DNA of 64,000 bases from Chlorocebus sabaeus (GCF_047675955.1 NC_132916.1:67015481-67079480); one strand, 5' to 3'; shown: positions 1-11,815, counted from the first letter of the stretch. Numbers and translations: made by a program. Notes: generated by a model from the sequence alone, not told the origin.

Positions 1-697
1 TGAAGGATGAGTTAATTGCAGGTGACAAGTGTATTGACAAGGAGACCAAATTTTTATCCAAGAGAGAAAGGATGAGAACCTTAAATGACAGGACCTTAAA
101 CTATTGGAATGAGATGAGGAGATTTAACAACTGTGAATAAAACAAATGTCATAGCCTTTGGCAAATTATTTGAGACAGTGTGTGAGAAGGAAGAGAGAAG
201 GGATGTTCAGAGCCCTAGTTTGGATGATGTTCATGCTGCTAACAGTTATGAGGAGGATACAAACATTATTTGAGGAATGATGTTTGGACTGATGGCTCTG
301 TGGGATATCCAAGTGGAGATATTGGGTAGGTATTTGCAAAGCTAGGATATGGTGCTCAGTAGCACATATATGGGATCAACATTTAGATATAATAAGGCTT
401 TTGTTCAGATGAGATTCGCCAGAGAGAATGGGCATATATAAAGAAAAGCTGAACATAGAGGAGAGCTCTATTAGAGTACTGGTTTGAGGCACACTTGGTT
501 GCAATGAACAGTAATCGACTAAAATCAAGTAAAGTAGTAGGGCAGTAGGTGTAATAAGAATTATTTTCATATAATTCAAGGATAGGCCACAAGAAACAGC
601 TCCTACCCTTCATTACTGGATGTGGAATGGCTGGAATTAAAGCCTCTCTGTTTCTCAAAGGTCTGGTTTTCTCTCATCTCTCTGCTCTACATTTTCT

Positions 698-703
698 TTT
701 CAT

Positions 704-747
<44 letters not shown>

Positions 748-997
748 TTTTTATTGAGAGACAGTGTGATCTCAGCTCACTGAAACCCCCACCTCCTGGA
801 TTCAAGCAATTCTTCTGCTTCAGCCTCCTGAGTAGTTGGGGTTATAGGCGTGTGCCACCAGGCCTGTTAATTTTTGTATTTGTAGTAGAGATAGAGTTTC
901 ACCATGTTAGCCAGGCTGGTCTTGAACTCCTGATCTCGTGATTCACCTCAGCCTCCCAAAGTGTCGGGCTTACAGGCGTGAGTCACCACGCCCAGCG
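698..997 (-). mobile_element. Alu SINE, minus strand, internally deleted
   Basis: The reverse-strand Alu signature is clear, including the pieces reading GCCTCCCAAAGTG and TTACAGGCGTGAG near the right end. The poly-A end has become an ATTT tetranucleotide run at 702-746. About 35 bases usually found after GAGACAG are missing. The direct repeat TCTACATTTTCT at 686-697 and 998-1009 is the target-site duplication. Confidence 0.93.
702..746. repeat. (ATTT)n tetranucleotide microsatellite
   Basis: About eleven near-perfect ATTT units occupy the position of the Alu poly-A tail (read as T-rich on the plus strand). Tail-derived tetranucleotides of this kind are often length-polymorphic. Confidence 0.9.
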
Positions 998-1339
998 TCT
1001 ACATTTTCTCTCTTACCCTTTCCTCTGTCAGCCCCTCAGCTTCCTATATTTCCAAGTGGTCAAGGCAGCTGCTACCTTTGAATTTCTATAATGTCATCAT
1101 TTTTCTTTTTGTCATTCTCTGGGTAAATTGTGTGTGTCTCTAACTTGAAATTCTCAGAGAAAGACAGCATTTGGGTGATTAGCAAAGCCCGTAGTTTGGT
1201 TCCCTTCAGGTCAGGGGTTTACTCCTTGGACCAAGTAGTATGAAGATGACAGCAAGAACTGTGAGAGGAGACAGATTCTCTTGGGAGGAGTTGTGCCTAT
1301 GAAGATTGAGTAGCTTCTGTAGTAAACTGTTATTTAAAG

Positions 1340-1490
1340 CAGTACTTCTCAGAGTTTAACATGCTTATTAATTATCTGAGAATTTTGTTTAAATGCATAT
1401 TTTTTTTTAGTAGGTCTGGGTGATTCTGCATGTCAGCAAGCTCTCAGGTGATGCCGATGCTGCTTGTCTGAGGTCCTCTGGCCAAACAGA
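1340..1490 (+). repeat. MER5A/B-like hAT DNA transposon relic
   Basis: Segments reading AGTAGGTCTGGGTGATTCTG and CAGGTGATGCCGATGCTGCT match the remembered MER5 non-autonomous hAT consensus in forward orientation, preceded by a degenerate left end CAGTACTTCTCAGAGTTTAA. Confidence 0.75.
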
Positions 1491-4084
1491 AAGGATTGTA
1501 AAGCCAAGAGTAGCAGAGGCGGTGCTTGGAGAGGGCTGAGAGGGCAGGAGAGAAATGAGGAGAATGGAGAATTTGTGGGTAAGACTGTCCAGAAGCAGCC
1601 TGTGCTCAGAGGCATCCAGTGCTGGAGAGGGTGAGCAAAATAAAAATGGAAGCTGCTTTAGTATAAACACTGTGTGAAATTTTGTAAGTTATCAGCTGGG
1701 TCCAAAGGCCTATGAATTCATGAGCAAGAAGGTCCACAGCTGGATTAATCCAAAGTTGGGGGTTTGCAGGAAGAGAATAAGGAACTTGAATGGATATGTT
1801 AACCAGGAGGTAGATTTGGTGATAGACCATGCAGTTTATGTTGTTTCAAATTATTCAGTGCTTTTAGATTTTTTTTTTTTTAAGCTGGAAAAGACTCAAC
1901 CATTGCTTGAGAGAGAATAGTTTCCCATGAAAATATGTGTGGGTGTGTGTACATATGCATACCCATGTGCTTGTGTGTCTAATCCTCTTGCAAGTGATGT
2001 ATATCTACATAACAGGCTGACTCTGGAATGATTTACAACAGTTCACTTGTTTGGATCTTCAGAAAGTATTATCTTTTGCAGTCAGATGTGGAATGTTCTC
2101 TTGCCAACGTGATTATGGAAAGACAGAACTCAAAGTTTAAACATTAACAGGATTACAGAAGAAAGAGATGTGTTTGAGGGTGTGGTGCATGTGGGTATCT
2201 TCGGAAATTCAAAAAATTGCCAGTCTTAATGGTGCCTCATCAAGGAAACTTCAGTTCAACATCTTGTTAATTTTCTAGTAATGTCAAACTTAATTGAACT
2301 GATTCAAGTAAGCCAGTACCCTTTGGAACTCATGCTTAAAGTCGTTGAAGTAGCTTCTTATTCAGGGTTTTTCCAAAGAACGTTTTGGGGTTGACCCATT
2401 ACAGAGGGAAATGGAACAATTATCTGGTTGACTCAGGAAACCATTGTTTTAGGAGGAGTGGATGAATGAACTGGTATTCTGGCATGGCTGTCAGAAGTTC
2501 TGGTAGGGGACTGGAATGACCAATGTAACCGTGCTTTAAGAAAGACCCTCCTCAATAGTGGAAATGCTATTTTTGAATGCAGAGCTTGAGGAGGAGTGGT
2601 GAGGGTGGTGGGGATGCTTGCCAAGTCTGTCACATTAACAGAATCACAGATGTCACAGCCAGATTGCCTTGAATTCCATGCCATCTTGAAAAATATGGAT
2701 AGTGGTCTGAAATCACTTAAAATAGCTTACTTTGATGAAGTCATCCATTTCTGCATATTATCAATCATTTAATACATGCCAGCATCTGCTGATATTTTAC
2801 ATTTCAGTGATGTTACATCTGATAGCAATTTACTTAGATCTGGAGAAATGGTATGTGGCTATCCTGGCTCTTTACTGACTTAGGTATTAGAACTGGTTCT
2901 AGAATTGTTAGTTGCTGGCCTTTAGGTTTAATCTTTAGAAGCCACCAAGACTGCTAAATATTTTAAATGTTTTTAATCAACAAATGAGCTTTTCATGTGT
3001 TAGAACTTAGTATATCCTCATGGATAATTCAAATCATGACTGAATAAATGCAGAACAAGCAGGCGACTTAAGCTAAATTTTCTGAAGATAATTTTCACTG
3101 GCCAGGTTTTTCTACAGGCTCATTAGCTGCAGTTTTATGTATGTTCAAATAAAGATCAAGGTTTACTTAAATGAATTAATTTTGTTCACCATTTAACACA
3201 ATCTAGAAAAAGCAATTATTCAGTACCATCTACATATTTGTGTTGAAAGAAGCTAAAATTAATCTCCATTTTGATTTATCTCTTGGGATCTAAAATTCTT
3301 GTTTTAAAGAATAGGCATTTGGATTTTATAAAGTACTTGTGGCAAAGGTAGTGTAAGAATCCAAATCTGAGATATTAAAAAAACTCACAAGGTAATGGTT
3401 ATTAAATCTGTATCGAAATGTTATATATCAATTGAATTAGGCTTTGGCATGACTGGAAGATTTTTCATTATAGATTAGGGTTTCATTGAAAAATAAACTT
3501 TTGTGAAAATACGCACAAGTAAATTACTGCTAAATACTTGTAAGCATAGGCAAGAACTGAGGGTGGAATTTGGTTTGTCATTTGTTTGGATTACTTGAAA
3601 ACCTTGCTTTTATAAATTATCTGTAAGAATATGTTACCATATCTGTCTTTGAGAACATACTGAGCCAGATGCTTTGAATTGGGTAGCTTTTAGCATATGT
3701 GTTAATCCTGATTTTACCAATACCTCATTCAGTGGCTACTTCAGTAACCATCTAATTAGGTAGCCCTGACTCTTACGAGAGAACAAAGTAATTACTTACT
3801 AGGCTAGCTCATAGTGTAGGAATCAGTTAGCAGTGATATTTGACTACTCCAAATTGGAAAATTCAAAGCACTATATTTCATACTTCCTGATACTGTTTAT
3901 TAAAATGTTTCCAAATGAGTTTCTTAAAATATGTTTATTTTAGGGCTATGAAACTATTAAGAAATTGTCCATTTTAAAAATGTCTTTTAAAGAAGTACTT
4001 GAGCTCACCATTTTGGTCTGTGTTTTTTGTTTAAGTGTGGCAACTTTTTCTTTCCTAGAAAGACACTAGGCTTACATTCAGAAG

Positions 4085-4240
4085 GGCTGGTTTGAATTTT
4101 GGTGCTGCTATCAATTAGATATGTGACTTTGTGCCAGTTATCCAATCTATATTAGCCTCATTTGTTTCCTCTAACGATAGAGGTGGTAATAATTCTCAGG
4201 GTTATTATAGTGTTAAATGAGTTATATGTGAAAACTTGTT
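4085..4240 (+). repeat. MIR SINE relic
   Basis: A diverged forward MIR core is seen: a stretch like TATGTGACTTTGTGCCAGTTA followed by a TTTCCTC-like box and GGTGGTAATAATTCTCAGGG, in the order expected for MIR. Confidence 0.55.
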
Positions 4241-4544
4241 ATTGTGATTTGCTCTATGAGTATAATGAAGAGGATGATATTGTGTCTAATTTAATTGATA
4301 TTTCATCTATTTAAGACAATTATTATTTAGTAGCACTATCTCTAAATGCTGTCTAGCCACTGAAGGTAAGAATCATATGGAAGAATGTATCAAATGTTCT
4401 TCTGAATTCATGTTATGAGTGTCATCTTTATCTTGTTTCTATCCCTCTGAGTGCCTAAGGAAAAAAGAGATTCTACTAAGGTGGTGTCCTATTTTACCTC
4501 TCTTAAATTTTTAATGCACTGATTTTGTGTTATAGTAATTATTA

Positions 4545-4735
4545 ATAATAGCCAACACTTAACTAGTGCTAACTATGTCCCAGGTACAACTTCCAGGACT
4601 TTCTAATATTAATCCATGTTATCCTCCTGGTAACTCTGGGTAGTGGTTGCTGTTATTATCACCAGTGTAAAGGTGGAGAAACTGAGGCACAGATAAATTA
4701 ACTTGTTAAAGATTACACAGAGTTATCGGTCAAAT
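4545..4735 (-). repeat. MIR SINE relic, minus strand
   Basis: The reverse-complement MIR landmarks appear in order: CTAACTATGTCCCAGGTAC, TAATCCATGTTATCCTCCTG, then GAGAAACTGAGGCACAGA and a TTACACAG end. Confidence 0.7.
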
Positions 4736-4752
4736 TTAACTTTCTTATACCC

Positions 4753-4915
4753 TTGGGCAGGCATGGTGGCTCAGGCCTATAATTTCAGTACTTCCAGAAG
4801 CCAAGGTGGGAGGACTGCTTGAGCACAGTAGTTTGAGGCTGCAGCGAGGGCCACTACACTCCAGCCTGGCTGACAGAGAGATACCCCGTCTCTAAAAAAT
4901 AATAATTATAATAAA
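4753..4915 (+). mobile_element. Alu SINE, shortened, plus strand
   Basis: It starts GGCAGGCATGGTGGCTCA and ends with CACTCCAGCCTGGCTGACAG, GTCTCTAAAAAA and an AT-rich tail. About half of the dimer is missing, so the left-arm start is joined to the right-arm end. It is diverged and therefore an old copy. Confidence 0.85.
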
Positions 4916-5379
4916 TTTTCTTAAACCCTTTCTTCAGCTTTTAGGGAAGAATTTGGCAAAGATAATATATAGGATAAAGGAAGTCATGCACATTACTTGG
5001 GTCTTGGATATAAAGGATGGCATCTTATCTTGGAAAAATGATGCTGCCTATCTGCATGTTGAGATGACAGAGATTGTTGTTTATTTTCCTTTATATTTTT
5101 ATTTTTAATCTCCAATGTCTATAATTGGATAAATTATTGTTAATTTACTAGGATTACTTCTCTCTCCTGAGCCTAAGGCAAAGTAACAGTCCTAGCCATC
5201 TCAGTCCTGTGCTGTGAGTGATGTAATTGGAAGAAACAGCCCAACACCCCACCTGAAGAGATGTTCCAGAGCACATGTACTCTATCTTCTTTTCAGACTT
5301 AGAATTTGACTTGGTTATACTGCATGGAGTCTTTCTTTAATTTAGGCATGGTTCTCTTCATTTAAGCTACTCATTTGTT

Positions 5380-5640
5380 CATAAATTTAGCAAATTTTAT
5401 TGAAGATCTCCTATGGGCCAGGGGTGCTGTGCAGTGCTGGAGAGTAGAATGGCAAATATGACAGTCACACACCCTCTGCTTGTTGAGTTTACAAAGTAGT
5501 GGAAGAAGATTGACAATAAGAAAATCATATCACAAATGGAAGTAACACAAGTCCTCTGAATAGCGCTACAAAGCAGAGGAACATGGTGCTCCAGGGATGG
5601 ATAAGAGAAGGCATTTGGCAGACACTTGAGGATCATCGTT
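5380..5640. repeat. possible ancient mammalian interspersed repeat
   Basis: The text beginning around AAATTTTATTGAAGATCTCC followed by a GGCCAGGGGTGCTGTGCAGT-like block resembles the common 'tissue-wide' ancient repeats of the ATTTATTGAGCACC...CCAGGCACTG type. I cannot assign the family by eye. Confidence 0.35.
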
Positions 5641-6399
5641 TGTTTTCCATAGTCTGTGTTTGGTCTCGTACAAGATGTCAGAGACTTAAGGAGGAATAGC
5701 AGGAGGAGGGCAAGTTAAAAAGAATGGATGGGGATAGAGTTGGCATATTGAAACATTGAGTAATACAAAGTGGCTGCAGAGAAAAGAAAAACCTCACTTG
5801 AGCTGTGTAAAACATCGAATTAGTCCTTGAACATATCACTGTATCATAGAAGAATAGTTGTGTTTGTAGTAACTACCATGTTTCAAGAAATGTTACTGCA
5901 TATGCATTCTAGTCAACTCAGTAAAAGAGGGAGGGATGTAATAAATTTAGTTATTTTCATTAGTATGTTTAAAGTATTTTATTGTTTGAAAGTTTATGTG
6001 TCCATTTAATGGCAGTTTATCCAGTATTTTGGATAAATGAGATCACTGCCTTCATTTATATAAATATGTCAAAGCAATATGCATATTAGTTGCAAAAGCA
6101 TCTCTGGACAGGAAGATGATAGACCTTGGTTTCTGATTCCAACTGGTGGATAAATAATAATTGAGAACAACCTAACTGTTCTCATTAGTGAAAATGGGAT
6201 AATAGCATTTCCCCTGTCTACCTCAGAAGGGTTTTTCTTTACATATTTCATTCAATTAATATTTTTTGTGAACCTTATACTGAGAACAAATAGTGATGAG
6301 CAAAGGAGACATCATCTTAGATCTTATAGGACTTACATTCCATGGGAAAAACCAATATTTATTTACAATGGGTCTTAATTTTTCCATTCCTGTGACCTG

Positions 6400-6895
6400 C
6401 GGTACTGTTCTCTAGTGTGCTCATGGCATGCTCCCTCACTTCATTCAGTTGGGTCTCTTCTCAAATATCACCTCTTTGGAGAACCACCATCTCTAATATT
6501 CATTTCAGTCTCTCTTTATCCTTTGCTTTACTTTTCTTCCTCACCTTTATCTGTCATTATACTTGTAGTTGCCTTTAGGTCCAACACTGAAGTATAATAA
6601 TCCTTTATCCAACCAGGCGTAGTGGTACACACCTGTAGTCTCAGCTACTCAGGAGGCTGAGGCACTAGAATTGCTTGAACCTGGGAGACAGAGGTTGCAG
6701 TGAGCCAGAGTCATGCCACTTCGCTCCAGTCTGGGCAACAGAGCAAGACTGTCTCAAAAACAAACAAACAAAAAGATTCCTTTATAGAGAGACTTTGTCT
6801 TTCCTGCTCATTGATATTGATATATATTATTTAAAATAGTGCATGGCACATAAGAGACTCACAATAAATATTTACTGAATGAATGAGTAAATGAG
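6400..6895 (+). repeat. L2 LINE 3'-end relic, split by an Alu fragment
   Basis: The first part (to 6608) reads as the L2 segment with TCAAATATCACCTCTTTGGAG. The second part (6786-6895) carries the L2 3' end with GTGCATGGCACATAAGAGA and AATAAATATTTACTGAATGA. The two parts are contiguous in L2 once the Alu at 6609-6777 is removed. Confidence 0.75.
6609..6777 (+). mobile_element. Alu right-arm fragment inserted in L2
   Basis: It contains CTCAGCTACTCAGGAGGCTG, GGTTGCAGTGAGCCAGAG and an ACAAACAAACA-type tail. The direct repeat TCCTTTAT at 6601-6608 and 6778-6785 flanks it, so it appears to be a 5'-truncated insertion with its own target-site duplication. Confidence 0.85.
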
Positions 6896-7574
6896 ATGAG
6901 CCCACAAGCATATAATTACCAACTGTGACAAACAAATGGGGTAAGTGAATGTATTTTCAAAACTATAAGTAATCCATGTTTGCAAGGTGATGCTATTTAT
7001 TTGAATTTCAGGAAAAAAAAATACAGTCTGCCAGAAGATAGCTTATTATTTTTTTGTATTTGTAGCTTTCTATTAAATTATTTATTTTCTAAGAGTTTAT
7101 CTTCCTTTATATCCATGATTTGTAATACTGAACACTATCTTTATGGTTCTGTAACCCCCGCCATCCCAGTTCAATTACTGTCTGGAGTAGAGATTCTTAA
7201 TCTGGGTCAGTGAACCTTTGTGAAATTCACTGTTGCCTTCTGAGGCCTCATTGTACTCCTTGAAATTGTGTGTAACGTGTGTGGCCCCTGCTCATTTTAC
7301 TGGAGAGAGTTCCTATAACTGTCAGATTCTCAGACTGTATAACCTCCCAAGTTTAAGAATCATTGCATTAAAATTTTTTATTTCCCGTTTACTTTTTGTT
7401 GCTCTATTGATGGTTCTTTTCCTCCTCAAGAAGGTTTCATTTTCCATTTATATTTTATGATTGTATGTTGGTATTTTTAAATATTTACTGCTCGATTGTC
7501 CCCAGTGTGTGGTATTCTCGGTTTATTGTATGCATCTGAACCCAGACCTTCTCTCTGTCTCTCTTTTGTCTGGC

Positions 7575-7580
7575 CAGCAG
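7575..7580 (+). promoter_or_regulatory. ADGRG6: tandem NAGNAG splice acceptor of the CUB exon
   Basis: The pyrimidine-rich tract ends CCAGCAG, giving two AG acceptors three bases apart. Using one or the other would add or drop one residue next to the predicted signal-peptidase region without changing the frame. Confidence 0.6.
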
Positions 7581-7922
7581 TGTGGGGATGTGCCAACTGC
7601 CGAGTGGTTTTGTCCAACCCTTCTGGGACCTTTACTTCTCCATGCTACCCTAACGACTACCCGAACAGCCAGGCTTGCATGTGGACGCTCCGAGCCCCCA
7701 CCGGTTATATCATTCAGATAACATTTAACGACTTCGACATTGAAGAAGCTCCCAATTGCATTTATGACTCATTATCCCTTGATAATGGAGAGAGCCAGAC
7801 TAAATTTTGTGGAGCAACTGCCAAAGGCCTATCATTTAACTCAAGTGCGAATGAGATGCATGTGTCCTTTTCAAGTGACTTTAGCATCCAGAAGAAAGGT
7901 TTCAATGCCAGCTACATCAGAG
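7578..7922 (+). CDS. ADGRG6: ADGRG6 exon 3: CUB domain
   Basis: This exon encodes 115 residues starting at the signal-peptide boundary (VWGCANC) and ending FNASYIR. It contains the whole CUB domain: the cysteines at exon residues 4, 7, 22 and 33, the FTSPCYPNDYPN start typical of CUB folds, and a second cysteine pair in PNCIYDSLSL and KFCGA. CUB domains in this family bind calcium and ligands extracellularly, and acidic residues in DFDIEEAPNC fit that. The exon starts in phase 1 and ends in phase 1 (the single G at 7922, before GTATGT). The acceptor is a CAG-CAG tandem at 7575-7580, so the first base could be 7578 or 7581; 7578 gives Ser-Val-Trp. An open frame runs further upstream but that is intron. 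Confidence 0.96.
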
Positions 7923-8532
7923 GTATGTAAACCAAAGGCAATGCCAACCTTCTGCTTTTGTTTAACATGTTCTGCAGTAAACACAAGGACCAAAAGACAG
8001 AGTTATGCTCTTTTATGTGAATGTGAATGATTAGGATTGGGATTTAAGGGCAAGAAGCTGTTAATATTCTCTGAGCATTCTTGTTAGCAAAATATAATTA
8101 CCACATCCAAAATCGGGTTACAGTAGAGTTGAATTCTTTTATGTTGTTTATATACAGAACATTTAAAGGCTGCTTGGAAGACACTGTAGATATTCCACTG
8201 CTAATAATTAAAATCTGTAATTCTAACATCTCTCCACTGAAAATTTAAAACATCCCTTTTAGAAATCATTTCATTTTGGGTTTTATGATGTTGTCCTTTT
8301 AAGAAACTATGGTACGGAACAAATACAGAAAATGAACAGTAAATTTTTAACAAGCTATTAATAGTTTAAGCTAATAAATAACACAGCTTGAGGAAAGCCC
8401 CCTGAAAATGGCTAACTGAAAGAAATAAGGCATATTTTTATTAAATATGTTTTCTATATTCTGGCACAACATAACATTTAAATAATCTTTCTCTCTAAAA
8501 CCTGTGTTTCCCTAAAGAAACTCAGGCTTCGA

Positions 8533-8688
8533 TATGATGAGACTTAGTTATACTGTTTCTTCTGTACTTTCTAAGTAAAAACAAGCAGAAAGGTACAACT
8601 ATAAAAATGACTATTATGATTTAGTTATACTTCTTTTTCTTCTGAACTTTCTAAGTAAAAACAGAAAGGTACAACTATGAAAATGACT
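8533..8688. repeat. local tandem duplication of about 75-80 bp
   Basis: Unit 1 (8533-8612) and unit 2 (8615-8688) share TTTCTAAGTAAAAAC, AGAAAGGTACAACTAT and AAAATGACT in the same order. Unit 2 lacks a few bases around ACAAGC. It is not part of a dispersed repeat I recognise. Confidence 0.85.
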
Positions 8689-9324
8689 GACTCTCACTAT
8701 TATAAATTTGATTGTGGAGTTATTTATTTATGTTTGCCATGGTTAAAACACACATGCTTAAATTTTTCAAATTGTTTTAAATTTTTCAAAATAATGTTTT
8801 AAAAATGATAAAATATAGGACATTGGAAAACAAAAAAAAGAAGCAAAGTAGAATTATCTGTACAAATGCCACCCAGCCGTAACCACTAATAAAATATTGA
8901 TGGAGACATTTATTTCTAGGCTTTTAATTTTAACAATGCATGTAGAATACTGGTTGATATTGTTTAAGTGTCTCTTTGCATAAGTGGACCTATAAACTTC
9001 TTTATATTTAAAAAGTAGACGAAAGTCCATGATTCCTTTAAATTCTATCATAGATTTTTACTAGAATAGTTATACTAAAATGATGTTTTATTACAGAACT
9101 ATTCTTGATGTACTGAATATTAAAATATATTCAAACTGTCATTCATATGAAACCAGTATTAAAAAGTATTTTTGAGGAGAAATACTTCTTTCTCAAATTA
9201 GTTTCACAATGGCTATGATATTAGCATAGGGCTAAATCTATTGGTATTATTTAATAATTTTGCATGTATCATAGAAGGATTAGGTGAATACATTTTTATT
9301 TTGAATTTATTGCACATCTATTAT

Positions 9325-9545
9325 AATAATACTTGCCACTTATTGCTGTGGTACTGGCACTGCTCTATGCTTTGGACATACTAACTTATTTAATTCTTAT
9401 TGACCGTATATGCAATAGGTGCCATTGTTGCCCATTTTACAAATAAGACAAAGGTAGAGAGAGATGAAGTAACATACCCAGGGTCACATGGCCAGTACCC
9501 AGAGGAGCTGGAGTAGGAAACTCCATGGTCTGCCCTTTACTACTC
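9325..9545 (-). repeat. MIR SINE relic, minus strand
   Basis: Reverse MIR landmarks include GTACTGGCACTGCTCTATGC, CCCATTTTACAAATAAGACA and CAGGGTCACATGGCCAGTA, in the expected order. Confidence 0.7.
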
Positions 9546-10190
9546 AAAAACTAGCTTATATGTCTGGATACCTTAAATTTCCACTTTGTTTGACTTTTCA
9601 CTAGACTCCCTTTCCTCCCTCTCCTTAAATAGAATTATTTTTGTATTTGTTCCTAAAACATCCTGATGATGGCAGAAAAAAATAGGAGGATATAGAGTAT
9701 CTGAAAGGGAGATGGCAGTACAGGAATGTTTGGGAAGAGTGAAAAGTAATCATTAATGAAAATAAGAACTATTATTTGTGTTTAGAAATCATTTGAAAAG
9801 TAGTTTTTTGAAAATCTTAAAGTATAAACAAAGCCTTCCTGAAACCAGTTATTTCCTTAATTAGGTAGTTGGGGTTTTTAAATTGTTAATGTCTCAGTTT
9901 CAGGATTAAAAAATGCTTATCCACTTTGCTGGCTGTAACTCAAAAGTTTAGGTGTGAGAGATCCAATCATGACTAGAGATAAATGAGTAGAATTTCTTAC
10001 TACTATTGCTGATATCAGACAACTGGTAATGGGCTGCTGACAGAAGATGGATGAGTAAGAGGGGAGGGATGGGGCAAATGGTAGGTAAAAAGCTAACTAG
10101 TAGGAAGTGGTGGAGGGCTTGATGTTTTGCATCACATAGTCTGTGTTCTGAAGTTAACAGGTTTATCTTTCCTGTTATGTTTTGTCCTAG

Positions 10191-10814
10191 TTGCTGTGTC
10201 CTTAAGGAATCAAAAGGTCATTTTACCCCAGACATCAGATGCTTACCAGGTATCTGTTGCAAAAAGCGTCTCCATTCCAGAGCTCAGTGCTTTCACACTC
10301 TGCTTTGAGGCAACCAAAGTTGGCCATGAAGACAATGATTGGACAGCTTTCTCCTACTCAAATGCATCCTTCACACAATTGCTCAGTTTTGGAAAGGCCA
10401 AGAGTGGCTACTTTCTATCCATTTCTGATTCAAAATGTTTGCTGAACAATGCATTACCTGTCAAGGAAAAAGAAGACATTTTTGCGGAAAGCTTTGAGCA
10501 GCTCTGCCTTGTTTGGAATAATTCTTTGGGCTCTATTGGTGTAAATTTCAAAAGAAACTATGAAACAGTTCCATGTGATTCTACCATTAGTAAAGTTATT
10601 CCCGGGAATGGGAAATTGTTGTTGGGCTCCAATCAAAATGAAATTGTCTCTCTAAAAGGAGACATTTATAACTTTCGACTTTGGAATTTTACCATGAATG
10701 CCAAAATCCTCTCCAATCTCAGCTGTAACATGAAAGGGAATGTAGTCGACTGGCAAAATGACTTCTGGAATATCCCAAACCTAGCTCTGAAAGCTGAAAG
10801 CAACCTAAGCTGTG
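10191..10814 (+). CDS. ADGRG6: ADGRG6 exon 4: pentraxin-like (PTX) domain
   Basis: This is the largest exon in the window. It enters in phase 1 (G from the previous exon plus TT gives Val) and ends with one base before GTGAGT. Its 207 whole codons form the PTX domain, a lectin-like jelly roll in the extracellular region. The hallmark SFEQLCLVWNNSLG resembles the pentraxin signature H-x-C-x-(S/T)-W-x-S. FTLCFEATKV near the start and GDIYNFRLWNFT near the end fit the first and last beta strands. Several N-glycosylation sequons are visible (SNAS, NNSL, WNFT, SNLS twice). The sequence matches human ADGRG6 as I recall it at essentially every residue. Open reading continues past 10814 into the intron but the donor ends the exon. 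Confidence 0.97.
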
Positions 10815-11190
10815 GTGAGTTTGTACCTTATTCCTTTTTTTTTCTTTTTTTAGCATTATTCTATGAATATGATTGTCAATAAGGAATTATACATACACAC
10901 AAATGTACGTGTATGTATATTCCCACATATAGATATAGATATCTATGTTGTCGTTAAAAAACTCTTTTAAGTTTTAAAATGTCGTCTGCTCAGCTCTTAT
11001 AGCACACATTTGGTTATAAACTATGCATGATCCATCAAGACATTTGGTTTAACCATTCTTAAGTTTTCCCCATGTCATAAAATATCACGGAGTTTATCAC
11101 TAATATAACAACAGTTATAATTGTGGACTTTCAAATAGAAATGTTAACACTAGGCTTGAAATAAAATAAATTAATAAGTAAGTTATTGTT

Positions 11191-11487
11191 ATTTTTTTTG
11201 AGACAGCATCTCACTGTGTTGCCCAGGCTGGAGTGCGGTGGGGCGATCTTGGCTCACTGCAAACTCTACCTCCTGGGTTCAAGCAATTCTCATACCTCAG
11301 CCTCCCAAGTCTCTGGGACCACAGGTGTGCGCCACCATGCCCGGCTATTTTTTGTATTTTTTTTTTTAATAGAGATGGGGTTTCATCATGTTGGCTCAGC
11401 TGGTCTTGAACTCCTGACCTCAAGTGGTCCACCCACCTCAGTCTCCCAGAATGCTGGGATTACAGGCGTGAGCCACCCTGCCTGGCC
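11191..11487 (-). mobile_element. Alu SINE, minus strand, full length
   Basis: It is a complete reverse Alu dimer, from the T-run and GAGACAGCATCTCACTGTGT to GAGCCACCCTGCCTGGCC. The flanking near-repeat AGTTATTGTT (11181-11190) and AGTTACTGTT (11488-11497) is its target-site duplication with one mismatch. Confidence 0.95.
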
Positions 11488-11497
11488 AGTTACTGTT

Positions 11498-11815
11498 TTT
11501 TGTTTGTTTGTTTGTTTATTTTGTTTTGTTTGAGACAGAGTCTCACTCTGCTGCCCAGGCTGGAGTGCAGTGGTATGAGATCTCAGCTCATTGCAAGCTC
11601 CACCTCCCAGGTTCACACCATTCTCCTGCTTCAGCCTCCCGAGTAGCTGGGACTACAGGTGCCCACCACCACGCCTGGCTAAGTTTTTGTATTTTTAGTA
11701 GAGACCAGATTTCACTATGTTAGCCAGGATGGTCTCTAATCTCCTGACCTCATTATCCACCCGCCTCGGCCTCCCAAAGTGTTGGGATTACAGGCGTGAG
11801 CCACCAAGTCTGGTC
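11498..11815 (-). mobile_element. Alu SINE, minus strand, immediately downstream of another
   Basis: It has a T/G-rich tail (GTTTGTTTGTTTG), then GAGACAGAGTCTCACTCTGC through CCACCAAGTCTGGTC. It lies only about 10 bases from the preceding Alu in the same orientation, forming a tandem pair. Confidence 0.95.

Larger units (their letters stand above)
1..7577 (+). other. ADGRG6: intron upstream of the CUB exon (inferred intron 2), partial
   Basis: No coding exon is visible. It holds a minus-strand Alu with a TTTA-type tail (698-997), a MER5-like relic (1340-1490), MIR relics (4085-4240, 4545-4735), a deleted Alu (4753-4915), a possible ancient repeat (5380-5640) and an L2 relic split by an Alu fragment (6400-6895). 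The stretch from 1500 to 4085 is AT-rich and shows nothing I can name. The intron ends in a pyrimidine-rich tract before the acceptor at 7577. Confidence 0.8.
7923..10190 (+). other. ADGRG6: intron 3 (inferred numbering)
   Basis: The donor is GTATGT at 7923 and the acceptor is TTTGTCCTAG. It holds a local tandem duplication (8533-8688) and a MIR relic (9325-9545). The remainder is AT-rich with nothing recognised. Confidence 0.9.

Noticed and set aside
627..941. Open frame with an ATTT-encoded Leu-Phe-Ile-Tyr repeat
   Set aside because: It is a read-through of the Alu tail microsatellite and reverse Alu sequence, not a gene.
7496..7930. Longer ORF starting upstream of the CUB exon
   Set aside because: The Met lies in intron. 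The homologous protein begins this exon at the CAGCAG acceptor, and upstream codons do not match the signal peptide.
10127..10882. 251-codon ORF over the PTX exon
   Set aside because: Only 10191-10814 is coding. The ends are intron, shown by consensus splice sites and phase agreement.
11186..11723. Several ORFs on both strands
   Set aside because: They are open frames across two Alu elements.
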